Source: Bostrychus sinensis (taxonomy: Eukaryota > Chordata > Actinopteri > Gobiiformes > Eleotridae). Taken from it: DNA of 64,000 nt. The DNA lies in contig CM036258.1 of NCBI GenBank assembly GCA_020698575.1, positions 23,208,795-23,272,794 on the forward strand, in the 5' to 3' direction. Of the stretch, positions 50,302-61,146 are shown piece after piece. Numbering within the stretch: the first letter of the stretch is position 1; the number at the start of each line of letters is the position of its first letter. The notes under the pieces are model-generated. The model was not told where the DNA came from, ran no database searches, and saw only the letters and a program-made list of their open reading frames with translations. Position numbers and translations under genes: made by a program.

Positions 50302-50925
50302 TAGTCTGGCTGGTCAAAGAAACTTTTTTCCATTTCTATACAAAGAAGTTAGTCTGGTACCCCTTCCGTAGCATTTAGTTTCTGTGGCAGAATAATGACT
50401 GGCGAAGTAACTAATCAGAGAAATGAAGGGCGGGACATAAGCGGTGCACTGCTGATCCAACAAACGTGGATTCTTCCTGTTTTTTTTTTTTTTTCATTAA
50501 ACACAAGAATACGCCATATTATTACCAACTCTGTACTTACTTTTAACTGGGGACAGCAGAAGAAGTCAGTTATACAAACGACTTTTTGGAAAAGTAGTTT
50601 TTTTTTTAAATGTGTTCATTAATCATTGGATGTTAAGGGGACTTAACTGTTGTTAAAATGGCAAGAAGACAAAGAAAAAAATCCAACAGAGGACTGAACA
50701 ACAACAAGGACTTCAGCCAAACCAAAAGGTGATGAAGGAAAGCATTAAACTCCGTTAATCAGGTCAGAGAAGTTATTAAGTTAGCTTGGTAGCTAGTGCT
50801 AACTTGGTTAGCTCTTCCGCTATCGGAAGACGCTCTGCAGATAAACGGCTGTGATAGGCCAGTTCCAAATCGAACCAAAGAAATGCTCTGAAAGGGGAGT
50901 AGGAGAGTCTGGCTTCCCAGGCTAA
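50302..50925 (+). mobile_element. hAT-like family A element, longest uninterrupted copy
   Basis: The ends are TAGTCTGGCTGGTCAAAG and TCTGGCTTCCCAGGCTAA. The flanks CGATTTTC (50294-50301) and CAATTTTC (50926-50933) match at 7 of 8. It contains all family A blocks: TTAGTCTGGTACCCCTTCC, GAATAATGACTGGCGAAG, GGGGACAGCAGAAGAAGTC and GGCTGTGATAGGCCAGTTCC. No transposase frame. Best template for a consensus. Confidence 0.8.
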
Positions 50926-52259
50926 CAATTTTCCCTTATGAGCACAATTAGTGACGAAATTAGAATTTCATTAATTGTACACTTGGCTTATTTTTGTATA
51001 TTGTACAAGATATTGCATGGATGTACCCATATGTCACAGCCCATATCTACAGTGCTGTAAAAAGAATCAGCAGAGGATCAGCCTGCTTTACCCTTACCAC
51101 ATGCTTTTAGGTTTCCATGGGAAGTACACTTTGTACAGTGAGGTACGTTACACTCTGTATACAAACATTTACACTGAATACCACTAGATGATAAAATGGG
51201 AACATACACCGAGACCTCATTTCTCGGATGTTTTCAAACTAAGCTCCAATAACGGATGTTATGTTGTGATCAATGAACATGAACATCACACACTGCTTTT
51301 ATGCAGTCGCTAAATGTTTACAAGATAGATTAATATTAAGTAGTAAAAGACTATTTTGGCAGAGCTACACAAGCAACTGTTGTTATATTTATTTATGTAA
51401 AAATAAATGGACAATGATCTGGTATTGGCTAATGTTTTGTATTTACATAAACCCTTTAGACTTGTGCAGGGAACAGCATGAGTTTATCTAAATAGCGATG
51501 GGCCAGAAAGGACTTTGACCTGGCTTTGTTCTTTTTCAAAACGTCTGAAGGCGGCAAAATGCTTGTTTCAACAGAGCTCCCCAAGGAAAACCTTAGACCA
51601 ATTCAACATTCATTGCTCTCCATACTCCTTCTGCTTACTTCCACTTTCACGTGTTTACATGCCAATTCCATTACAGGGATTAAAATAGTTTGTCCGAGTC
51701 GTCGGAAACTCAAACTCTGCTTCCCCAAACCCCCTTCTCTCCACTCACAGGCCTGGGACAGTCCTGGGGCCACTGGGATGAAGAATGTTCCAATAGTGAA
51801 AGCTGCAGGTTTGATCAATGGCGGTGGCGCGTGTCAGCACTAGCGGACACTTAGCAGATAAAGGTGTGTTGTGACACGGGGCACTGCTCTGGAGGTGGCT
51901 CAGGTCAGCTTTGTTCACAGGTGAATGGCTCTGAGCAGGGTTTAGTCTCTTTCCCACACAGAGGTGAAGTCAGGCCTGTCCTCATCAGAGCTGACCCCTA
52001 GACCTGATCACCACGGCCACTTAGAGGGTTTAGATTGCCTCCACATAGAAAAAAATGATTAATTGCATTTAAAACTTTGTGATATCCTGTTGTTTGCATC
52101 CCATCAGCTAAAATATTAATGACAATCTAAAATGTTTTATATGCAACTAAATGAAAGACCATTGATGGGTGGCTCTGGGAACAATGCATGTAAGATTTAG
52201 ATACCCACAGACCTAGACAAAAAGTGTTTTTCTACATGCACTAATTGAAAAAAGTACAT
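50926..52259. other. Unassigned intergenic sequence
   Basis: No gene is supported. The 51520-51960 interval has overlapping short frames on both strands and is GC-richer. No domain recognised. Confidence 0.45.
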
Positions 52260-52905
52260 TCATCTTTTACTGCTTAACCAGGACCTGGTCGCGGAGGCAG
52301 CAGATGCTCAGACTTCCCTCACCCAAAATACTACCTCCACCTCCTCCGGGGGAATCTCCAGGTGTTACCAGGCCAGCCGAGAGACATAAGGTGCTTTTCC
52401 ACAAGGTGAAACATGTAAATACTGATGTCACACAAGTGCAACAAAAGTTGTGTTAATAAATGAGATAAAAAATGCTTATTGTTTTTGCCTGTGTGATGAG
52501 TCTCTCTTGTTCAATCAACTCGCAGCCGTGCCCACCTCTGACCCTTCCAGACACTTAACCGTGCTGGCATTGGCACCCACTAGGAAGGGGTGCCAGAAGT
52601 AGCCTGGCTTAGAACGCTTTTTAGGAACAGTAATACAGCACTCTGTCTCGTGTATAATTAACAAGCCTTTATTATAGCATGGCTCGTCAAGATAAAAACA
52701 TATGCACCAACACGTTTCGGCACAACATGGCCTTCCTCACAGTGCAAGGACAAAAACCCATTTTTGGGAATACCTTGGAACACTTTGGAAAGTGAAAACA
52801 CCCCCAAACTGACCTATCCCATCCTGTGCTGTCTTACTGGAAAAGCACCTAGTGCTAGGTCTTCCTCGGGGTCTCCTCCGGGTGTGACATGCCCGAAACA
52901 CACTA
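52260..52905 (-). pseudogene. RTE/Rex3-type LINE 3' part, minus strand, split by a family E element
   Basis: Minus-strand pieces 52851-52905 and 52260-52388 match consecutive parts of the copy at 27330-27536: the GRRPRGRPRT-coding segment (reverse of TTCCTCGGGGTCTCCTCCGG), then TATGTCTCTCGGCTGGCCTG and the AAGATGAATG tail. About 11 bases between the parts are lost at the insertion point. Dead fragment. Confidence 0.75.
52389..52850. mobile_element. Family E short inverted-repeat element inside the LINE
   Basis: Perfect 12-bp inverted ends: AGGTGCTTTTCC (52389-52400) and GGAAAAGCACCT (52839-52850). The interior shares GTTAATAAATGAGATAAAA and GAAAACACCCCCAAACTG with 37311-37691. If the outer A/T is excluded, TAA/TAG could be a 3-bp target copy (as in PIF/Harbinger elements), but this is weak. 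No transposase. Confidence 0.75.
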
Positions 52906-53052
52906 AGTTCTCCAAGGGTATGTGCACCGAATAACCTGGTACAGCTGTGACTATATCCTTATGAATGGCAAACTCACTCTTTACAAATGGATGGATGATT
53001 AGATTAAATATAGGAGACTTTACATCGCCAGCCTTTACAGCATACTGTACTA

Positions 53053-53610
53053 CAGTGTTTTCCAACCAGGGGTACGGGGACCCCTAGGAGTACGTGAGCA
53101 CATTGCAGGGGGTATGTGGATTTATTGCAATAATTTATAGTACCTTTAAATATTTGGCTTTCAAAGACTAACTAAACCTAAATCAGGACTAACCCAGGCC
53201 TATAATGAGGGATGGGACACTAAAGAAGGACAAAACAGGGACTAAACCAGAACTAAACTCTAAACCAGTACTAAACCAGAACTAACAAAGGTCTAAACCA
53301 GGATTAAACGAGATCTTAAATCAGAAATTACCCAGGAATATACAGGTCTAAACTAGGTCTAAAACCAGGACAAAATCAGAAACAAACCAGGACTAAACCA
53401 TACCTAAAATCAGAACAAAACTAAGATTAAATCAGGACTAAAGCAGGACCAACCCGGGTCCAAACAAGGCCTAAACCAGAACTAAACTAGGTCTAAAACA
53501 AGTCTAAATCAGGTCAAACCAGGACTAAACTAAGACTAAGCTAGGTCTAAACCAGGACTACATCAGGTTATGTGGGTACACAAAACCAAAAAATGCTGGG
53601 AACCACTGCT
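53053..53610 (+). mobile_element. hAT-like family C element, complete with array
   Basis: Begins CAGTGTTTTCCAACCAGGG and ends TGCTGGGAACCACTG, inverted hAT-type ends. The flanks CTGTACTA (53045-53052) and CTGTACTG (53611-53618) match at 7 of 8. The subterminal GGGGTACGGGGACCCCT is palindromic. The array AAACCAGAACTAAACTAGGT-like fills 53165-53570. No coding capacity. Confidence 0.85.
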
Positions 53611-53618
53611 GTACTGTA

Positions 53619-54625
53619 TTAAAGAACACCAATCACAGATGAACATACACACAGAGAGGTTTCTACTTTTAGAAACCAGTGGACTCTCCTGTTCTTAAGT
53701 AGCCCTAGGTCCGGCGGTAGGTCTGTAAGCTCCTGCTGCAGATAATCTCCCTCTGAACTGAAGGGGCTCAGGGGCTAAGCCTGGTCAACACCTCCCAACA
53801 ACTGTAGCAACTGTGAACACGTCTGGACACATACATTTACACAGGAGCGGCACTGAATGGATCGAGTCAGTAGATATTGACAGTGAGGAAAACAGGATGA
53901 TCTCATTTTTGCTCATCTCTTCTTCCTTTCCCTTCATTATTTCTATATTCATACCTTCAAAAAGATCTCTCTTACCTGAGATAGCACTGGCATGGACATG
54001 ATGGCGGACGTCACCCAAAACATCCTGTTATTGTTGAATTCAATTGTTGCTTTTCCGGTAACTTGATGTGGCATTGTGCCGTTAAGAATAGTCCCATTCA
54101 CAGATAAGCATCGATACACCAAGCCCAACCTGATGAAGGATCTCCAAGAACATGCAAACCTTGAAAAAACACATTCAGAAACAGAGTAGCATTGTTAAGA
54201 TGTTACCTAAGACCTGGCATGTTTGTAACTGAAACTATTGCTTTCATACATTCATATATTACTTCATGTTGGCACCATCTACATCTGGTTTTGAATTAAA
54301 AGAAATAGAAGTATGTTGAGAGTATTTTGAGCTTGTGGTTTTTACGATAGCAAATTATTTTTGAATGAAGTAATGTCTTTTTTAAGGTAATACACGGTGT
54401 TATATGCCTGTGGATATGCGCTGGACTCAAGCCAGGATAAATGGTGTGGGTTGCATCTGGTGGAAAAAAAAATTACCATATAAAATTAAAAAAATCAACT
54501 TCAATCAAACTGTACCAGAGTTCACTTGGAAATGTCCCAAGCCCCACTTTTTCATGGGCCACATTTAGTGTGCGCAGATATTTGTATTGTTGCGTTCACC
54601 CTTACACCTAAGTGAATATCTAAGT
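53619..54625. other. Unassigned intergenic sequence
   Basis: No gene or recognised repeat. AT-rich. Confidence 0.5.
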
Positions 54626-55063
54626 GTACGGTGCCCCCTAGGTGCAAAGCAAATTTACAGTTAAAAACTAAACACTTTGACAAATTCATAAAGCACCAAC
54701 ACAAAATCACAAAACACAAATACAAATTCAAAAAACGCTTTTACAAATTGACAAAACACAAATTGAAATTCAATAAACACAAATACAAATTCTAAATACA
54801 CAAATACAAATTTACAAAACACAAATACAAATTCTAAATACACAAAAACAAATTCACAAAACGCTTTTACAAATTGACAAAACACAAATTGAAATTCACA
54901 AAACACAAATACAATTTTTCAGTACACAAATATGAGACATTCCCTTTCCGTTAGAAACTTGATTTGTATTTGTGTTTCATGAATTTGTATTTGTGTTTCG
55001 TCAATTTGTAAAAGTGTTTTGTTTTTAACTATAAATTTGTTTTGCACATAGGGACCACCATAG
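54626..55063. repeat. Foldback element with long inverted arms and tandem ACAAATTCACAAAACACAAA units
   Basis: The left arm CGGTGCCCCCTAGGTGCAAA, then GCAAATTTACAGTTAAAAAC, pairs with the right arm ending GCACATAGGGACCACC in inverse. The pairing extends about 50 bases and continues into the repeats. Units of roughly 20-24 bases (ACAAATACAAATTC / ACAAATTGACAAAACAC) fill 54670-54935, with inverted units at 54960-55020. AAGTGTAC (54622-54629) and AAGTGCAC (55064-55071) may be a degenerate target copy. The 81-codon minus frame here is a repeat artefact. Confidence 0.7.
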
Positions 55064-55071
55064 AAGTGCAC

Positions 55072-56211
55072 TGGCAAACATCTTACCTAAGACCGAGATC
55101 ATACATGATTTGCATATTTCATCAGCTACAGGTTTTACATCGGGGATGCTTCCAGGAAGACTCCATTTATCTGGGCTTGGGAGCAGCATAACAAGTACGT
55201 GGACTTGTGACACCTAGTAGCTGGATTATAAGAGCTTGAAAATGATTATTAAATTGCCATAAACCTTTAGGGCTTTTCAACAATAGCACAGTTTATTTAT
55301 TCTGAAAGCTGAACAAAAAGACAGGTTGGTGATAACACATACATTACCTCATACCTGTTCGGTGCATGCAGGTTGTTGATCTGACTTGAACCATGACAGG
55401 AAGCTCACCATCCCAAACACTTTACCAAAATGATTTTAGTAATGGTCCTGGAATGAGACCCCAGCTTCCCAAGTCATGCTTCAGGTATGCACTGCAAGGA
55501 AAGGTAACAACATCAGAACCACTTCAGTCTGTCAGACCTGAGCTTTCCAGGAAAACTACTACAGCCACTGAGTCATGTTCACGCACTTATCCACAAGCAA
55601 GGCCTATAAAACATTACTACAACTACAACCAACAACCTATTACTACGCACTTAGCTGCCACAGTGACTCACTACAGTTAACCTTTTAAACTGTGTGCCCC
55701 AAAGTGCTGTAGGTCTGGATTTCAAACAACACCAAATTAAGTGACATGTTTTCCTATAAATGCACTTAAATTGGCCCATTCACGACATAAAAACAACTTT
55801 TATTATGGCTTAGGTTAAAATGACTAATAATGTCTCACTATAAGTTAGCAAACAAGGGTATACAAATTGTCCTCAAAGGTAGAAGAGAAAATTGTATAAA
55901 ATACCAAAGTTCATGATATTTAGTTGCTATCTTTCTTTTGTCTGGTGCCTAAATATCCGCAGGTGTAATGTGTACCCTTCCTGACACATACCAGTCTATT
56001 TATCTGAGCTTGGGACCAGCACACTGTGTGGCTGGAGTTTCTCGGCTCCACAGAGAACAGAAAATTTAGCCCCAGACCTCCTGTTTTAAGGGCTTGGGGG
56101 ATGCTTACCACCTCATTAAAGAAGCGCAATATGATTAAAAAAATACAGTAAAGCCACATGAAGGAATTTTTTACAGTGTAAGTAAAATATGAGCATATAA
56201 AGTGTAATTGG
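55072..56211. other. Unassigned intergenic sequence
   Basis: No gene is supported. A 95-codon open frame at 55393-55680 has no recognisable domain. Confidence 0.45.
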
Positions 56212-56860
56212 CAGTGGTGGAAAGTAACTAACTGTTGCTCAGCTGGCCTGGGAACAGCTTGGTATTCCCCCAGTAGAGCTGGAGAAGGTGTCTGGGGTGA
56301 GGGAAGTCTGGGTATCTTTCTAACCAGGCCCCAGATAAGTAGAACATGGTGGATAGATGGAAAGTAACTAGATACTTTTACTCGTGTAATCTACTTAAGT
56401 GTATTTTTGGAAGAAAAAGTACTTTCTGAGAACGTTTTGTAGAACAGACTTTTACTACTCGAGTACATTTAGGATGATTTTATTTAATTCTAAGTAGAAA
56501 ATTTAGCAGAAACATAATCGTATAAATGTACTTTCTACTGTAGTCAAATTTACACTCAGCACATTTTACTTTTACTCAAAACTAAAACTTTTGTTAACTA
56601 CTTTTACTTCTACTTGAATAAATTCTGGACAATTTTATTTTACTTTTACTTAAGTAAAATTTTAAGAAGCAGAAGAAAATTTTGCATAAACTTTCTAATG
56701 TACTTTCTCTTTGAGGAAATTTTACACTTAAAAAAATACTTTTTACTTTTACTCAAGTAAATTTTTGGCTTTGTACTTTTACTTCTATTTAAGTAATATT
56801 ATTTTTGAACTAACGGTACTTTTACTTGAGTACCGATTTTGAGTACTTTGTCCACCACTG
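56212..56860. mobile_element. hAT-like family D element, interrupted by a LINE end
   Basis: The ends CAGTGGTGGAAAGTAACTA and AGTACTTTGTCCACCACTG are inverse of each other. The interior is dense in TACTTTTACTT/AAGTAAAA motifs. A LINE 3' end sits at 56231-56358. The flanks share TAATT only, so the 8-bp duplication is eroded. Confidence 0.8.
56231..56358 (+). mobile_element. RTE/Rex3-type LINE 3' end inserted in family D, with 12-bp target duplication
   Basis: CAGCTGGCCTGGGAACAGC, CCCCAGTAGAGCTGGAGAAG and GAGGGAAGTCTGGGTATC match the 3' end of the copy at 26650. GGAAAGTAACTA is exactly repeated at both edges (56219-56230 and 56359-56370). The body is about 128 bases, a severe 5' truncation typical of target-primed reverse transcription. 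Confidence 0.9.
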
Positions 56861-56941
56861 CTAATTCTACACACTATGTTTATTATGCTAATCTTTTGGC
56901 TAATATTTAATACTGAAGAATTGTGTCAACTCAAGTAGAAT

Positions 56942-57078
56942 TATTGTAATAGTAGTAGTAGTAGTGCAGTTTGTTTTATTGTAATAGTAGTAGTAGTAGT
57001 AGTGCAGTTTGTTTTATTGTAATAGTAGTAGTAGTAGTGCAGTTTGTTTTATTGTAATAGTAGTAGTGTAGTTTTTTT
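56942..57078 (+). repeat. Minisatellite of about 37-42 bp units with internal (AGT)n
   Basis: Four units of TTATTGTAATAGTAGTAG...GCAGTTTGTTTT. Unit length varies with the number of AGT triplets. The last unit is shortened. Confidence 0.9.
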
Positions 57079-57589
57079 AAGTATGATAATGAATCATAGC
57101 ATTAATCCAAATATAAAAATATATTAAAATAAATAAAAACAAGGGGGCAAAAATATGGTAAGTGTATGTTTTGAATAACAGCAAGCCATCAACGGAAACC
57201 TTGGTATGACTTTAAAGATTCTGTGCCCTGTGTGAATGTGGTTACTTTGCCTTTACGCATGAACTGATTGATGCTGGATTGAGCCTATATGCTGTAATCT
57301 AAAACTCTAAACTCTAAACTTGTAAACTCTGTTTACAAGACTATATAAATATATTAGACAAAAGAAAAACATGGCCTAATAATGGAGTCCTCTGCGTAAA
57401 ATCCCAAATATAAGCCGTGCGTAAAGTTTTACACGCTCATTGCGCTTAGAAAAACAACACCTATAATGAAGGTGGCTATTTGTCTCTAAATATCATTCTG
57501 TACATTTGCATGAGTCTAATGCGTCTCTCAGTCCCTGATGCTAATGCGCCCCGTTTACACCTGAATCGGGCATTAGGTTCGTCTAGGTT
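57079..57589. other. Unassigned sequence upstream of the CpG-rich promoter
   Basis: AT-rich on the left, with a tandem CTCTAAACT near 57305. CpG frequency rises toward the right. Confidence 0.5.
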
Positions 57590-57767
57590 TGTTTTTTCAC
57601 GCCAGGTAAAAGCGCTGCCTTAATTAGGGACCCACGATGGCACCGTGTCTGGGGGCTCGCGCATTCACATGCAGATACGCGCCATTGACGTCCCCCCCAC
57701 CACCTCCGACCCGCCGCCTGGTATTCACAGTCAATCCCCAAAGTTTCACATAATGGGAGAGAAAATA

Positions 57768-57886
57768 GTGCGGCGGAGGGGAGGAGGGGGGGTTATCCAA
57801 GGTGTTTGAGACGCACGAGGGGGAGGAGGGGGGGGTCTGGGAGGGCCGAGGAGGCAGGGAGGGTAAAAAAAAAAAAAAAAAAAAAA
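57768..57886 (+). promoter_or_regulatory. G-rich purine tract with A21 run upstream of the TATA-like box
   Basis: GGCGGAGGGGAGGAGGGGGGG, then GAGGGGGAGGAGGGGGGGG, then a run of 21 A (about 57865-57886). (First motif shortened: GGAGGGGAGGAGGGGGGG.) Repeated G-runs could form a G-quadruplex or triplex. The poly-A run can exclude nucleosomes. Inferred only. Confidence 0.4.
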
Positions 57887-57896
57887 TTGGGCGGAC

Positions 57897-57905
57897 ACAT
57901 AAAAA
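57897..57905 (+). promoter_or_regulatory. TATA-like box
   Basis: ACATAAAAA lies just after the A-run and roughly 25-35 bases before the presumed transcription start near 57925-57935. A weak match to TATAAA; CpG-island promoters often lack one. Confidence 0.35.
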
Positions 57906-57927
57906 CTGCAAGGGGCCATAGATGCTG

Positions 57928-58220
57928 GATCATTTGGAAAAAGTCTGCGTGTCAAGCTCTCCGCGCACCGCTCGCCTCGCTCCTCCTCTCGCTTCTCAAA
58001 CTGGACTGAAACTTTGAAACGAAGAAGAATCCCGGAGCCCAAAGATTCACTTCTACCCACGCAAGAAGCCGTCCCAAGTCCCACGTTCGCGTTTCTGTGT
58101 CCGCATCTTAACGGATTATTGAGAGGCTCCGCGGTTTTCAGCGTTTACGCCTTGGGGACTCGAGCGCACCTTCCCGTTCGCATTCATTGGGATTCGAGGA
58201 CACCTGGACCATTACTGATG
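57928..58220 (+). other. Probable untranslated first exon
   Basis: Ends at TTACTGATG|GTAAGC, a good splice donor at 58221. The 5' limit is a guess from the TATA-like box. The exon has no plausible coding frame. The ATG at 58218-58220 is its last codon and opens an upstream frame after splicing (see the upstream reading frame entry). If transcription began before 57920, another ATG there would add a 32-codon upstream frame. Confidence 0.5.
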
Positions 58221-60317
58221 GTAAGCTCCCCCCGCTGCGGACTTTCTAACGGCTTCTTGTCACTCTCGCTGAGCGGTAACAGCGGAGGGGATGAGGCTGG
58301 ATGGGAGTTTAGACGCTGCTTGTTTCGGTCTTTGGCCTTATGCGCGTCTTGGAGTTGTATAACGATATAATTTTGCAAACATATGTTCATAATCCAGTTG
58401 TAAAGTCGTGCTAAAACTTAAAGTGAATTAGAATAGCGTTAATTTACAATGACTGTGATGGCTGTTGCAAGTTTTATTATCAAAAGTAAGCGTTGCCAAA
58501 CCGTTTACAAACAACGCGCTCCTATCTTCCGAGAACAAACATAAACATTGATCCTTTGCCTCTCCGTAAACTTTGACCGATTTTTTTCCCCGTGGTTTGG
58601 TCTGGCCTGGTTAGACACCTGCGCGTGCCCCGCTTCACCCCGAGGCGCGCGGCGGCTGGACCTGACACTTTGCACAATTCTCTAATCCCAAAATATACGT
58701 GACATCATCCGATGGTTAATAATAATTATTTACGCGCAACAGGTCTGGGTACGGAGCGTGAGAAACGCGATCGGTTCAAGTCGTGCGTAAAACAACGAGT
58801 TCTTTAACGAAGCTGGAGTTTGTTAGCTACTTCTAGGAAGCGTTTGTAGTCAGGGCTTTGGTTTTTTTTTTTTTTTTTTCTGAGAGTGGACGTGTTGGCT
58901 AAGGGTTATTTTAAACTGGAGTGGAGGAGAGAGGGAGAACAGTCTGCGGCCTGCGGCGCATGGCACGGACATACGCCTTCAGCTCTAACCGTGTCATAGA
59001 AGCGCCTGGTTTAAAAATTGGTTGAACACTTCTAGGTCTGGTATTGTGATTTCTTCTTAGTTAAAGTGTTATAAGAAAAGGCCTGATTTGTTGTACCTCT
59101 GTGATTTATATGAGCAAACGTGGTTATAGCGCATGTAGCATTGCGGATGACTTGTTTTGCGTTAACTCAAAAGAAAAGCTTGCATTATCTGTTGGGAAGT
59201 CACGAATCTAATCGGGTCTGGAAGTTGTGTCACTGCTGCAAACAAAGCCATAACCTGCTCTCCAGTGATCTCACTGACTGTGAATGTTCTGCGGACACTA
59301 CTCACTGCTCCCTGTGCGCACTCGGGCTCACAAACAACAGCAGCGCACCAAATCTCTGGACACTTCTCCTTCTCCTTCTTCTTCTCCCCTTACGAGTATT
59401 TTACACCCATGTGGCCAGCAGCAGACAGTGTGCACCAGACACCTAAGCCATAGAGCGACCACATGCGCCAAAGTTAAGGCCCATGGGTCGAATTCTTCTC
59501 TCTTTTTATATTCTTGAGCCATTTGAATGTTTGCAAATGTTGGCCTCTTGCAGCAGTGATTCATATTTTTGGTTTGCTGCATGTTAGCTGCTCATTTAAA
59601 TCCAATAGAAAAGCTTTTTACATCACAAACAGCTGACCCACTTGTTGATTTCCATCCCTGCACTTCTGGCATATAGCCTGTGACTTATGCAGTAATACAG
59701 ATAAAAACAAAAAAACAAAAAAAAAAACAAGCCACTCGCTAATGTTCTCTACCTGCTCAGTGACAATAAACACGTGGTTGAAATTCACCAAGAAGGGTTT
59801 TTCATGATGAAAGCAGGCTGTAAGACTCTGTAGGCAATGTCCTCCTCCCACCATCACTGTCAAATTCCTTCGAAACACATCTGAGGAGCCCAGCGCACGT
59901 TATTATCTGTGGTCAGTTGAAAGGGGAGGCCGAGGGGCAGCACAGGCGGCCAAGGACAGTCGTGCTCTGACTTCCTGCCTCCTTTGGTCTGGTTTGGTAG
60001 ATTCTGGTTTGAAGACTCTGGTCTGGTCTGCAGCCTCTGGGGCTTGGCTTTAATTGCAGCCTGCTTTGCATTTGCTCCACACTCTGATCTTAAGAGGGAA
60101 GCTTTGAAAAATGTCAGGCCTTCAGATCCAGGCTTCTTACAAAGACATATAGCTGTATGATGGGACAGTGAAAGAACCTGTAAAGTGCTTATTGTTATTA
60201 TTGGGAAAGGTGACTTGTAGTTTCTTTGGCAAACAAGGCTTCAGCTCGACATGGACAGGTTGGTTATGTCCACAAGAAATGATAAGAGACAGCTTTTTGG
60301 CTTCAGGCCCTGGCTAG

Positions 60318-60640
60318 CAGTGGTGGACATAATCAAAATCTGTACTCAAGTAAAAGTGCTGTTAGTTCAAAAGTGATAGTCCTCAGTAGAAGTAAACAAG
60401 AAAAATGACAAAAAAAAAATAAAAATGGGAGCGCTTCAGTGGGTCAGAAAAATATATAAATATATAAAAGTAGTTACAAGTAATTTAGAAGTAAACCTAC
60501 TTAACAGAAATTACATTTTAATTAAAATAAAAAAATGTGTACAGTTTAATGTTTTTACTAATTATTATTATTATGCTCTAATTTTCTCAGGTTAGTAGAG
60601 TAAGTATTTAAGTAACTATTTTACAAAATGCTCTCCGCTG
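60318..60640. mobile_element. hAT-like family D element in intron 1
   Basis: Starts CAGTGGTGGACATAATC and ends AATGCTCTCCGCTG, whose inverse CAGCGGAGAGCAT matches the left end at 9 of 13. The flanks CTGGCTAG (60310-60317) and GTGGCTAG (60641-60648) match at 7 of 8. CAAGTAAAAGTGC and AAGTATTTAAGTAAC arms are present. Short internal form. Confidence 0.7.
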
Positions 60641-61045
60641 GTGGCTAGCTTCTGTAGCTGGAACCAAGGGTCACACTGCCTCACCTAGCTCTATGCAAGA
60701 AGCTCTTGCAACTTAACTTAGTATCTAACTCATTTTTTTCTTGTCCCAGTTCCAATTTCTGAGCACTTTCAAAAAATGCTTAGCTTCTTGAGTTCTTTTT
60801 CAATCCAGCTATTATCCCTGTCTTGTGAATGCATTGCCCATTTTTTCCCCCTGCTGTTTTGATTTGTCGCAGCCTAAAGTTCAAGTACGCGAGTATGTGA
60901 TTTTCTATAGACACTAAGTAGAGACTATTCAGGCACTGGTCTTTGTATATTTTAGTAATAATGCTTTGAGGGTGTTTTAAGATCATTCTTACAATATAAA
61001 TATGCTTTTTACCATCATATTACACAAAACTAATAGTATTACCAT

Positions 61046-61146
61046 GCCCTGCAGCTAACAGGTGACAGTCCAGGGTATACCCCGCCTAAGGCCCATAGCT
61101 GCTGGGATAGCCTTCAGCCACCTGCAACCCTCAACAGAATGAATAA
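61046..61146 (+). repeat. tRNA-related SINE-like repeat, type 1, 3' end only
   Basis: GTCCAGGGTATACCCCGCC, TAAGGCCCATAGCTGCTGG and GCCTTCAGCCACCTGCAACC match 29045-29124. The head and body are absent. Confidence 0.75.

Larger units (their letters stand above)
57590..58780. promoter_or_regulatory. CpG-rich segment covering a probable promoter and first exon
   Basis: CpG dinucleotides are far denser than in the preceding 57 kb (for example GCGCGGCGGCTGG, CTCCGCGCACCGCTCGCC, CACCCCGAGGCGCGCGGCGG shortened). CpG islands of this size usually mark vertebrate promoters. Methylation state and activity cannot be read from sequence. Confidence 0.7.

Noticed and set aside
54661..54906. 81-codon minus-strand frame rich in FVF/FEF repeats
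   Set aside because: It is the translation of the tandem ACAAATTCACAAAACAC-type units of the foldback element; no protein family is suggested.
58014..58370. 118-codon frame across exon 1 and its donor
   Set aside because: Begins at a TTG, not an ATG, and crosses the good donor at 58221; read as untranslated exon plus intron.
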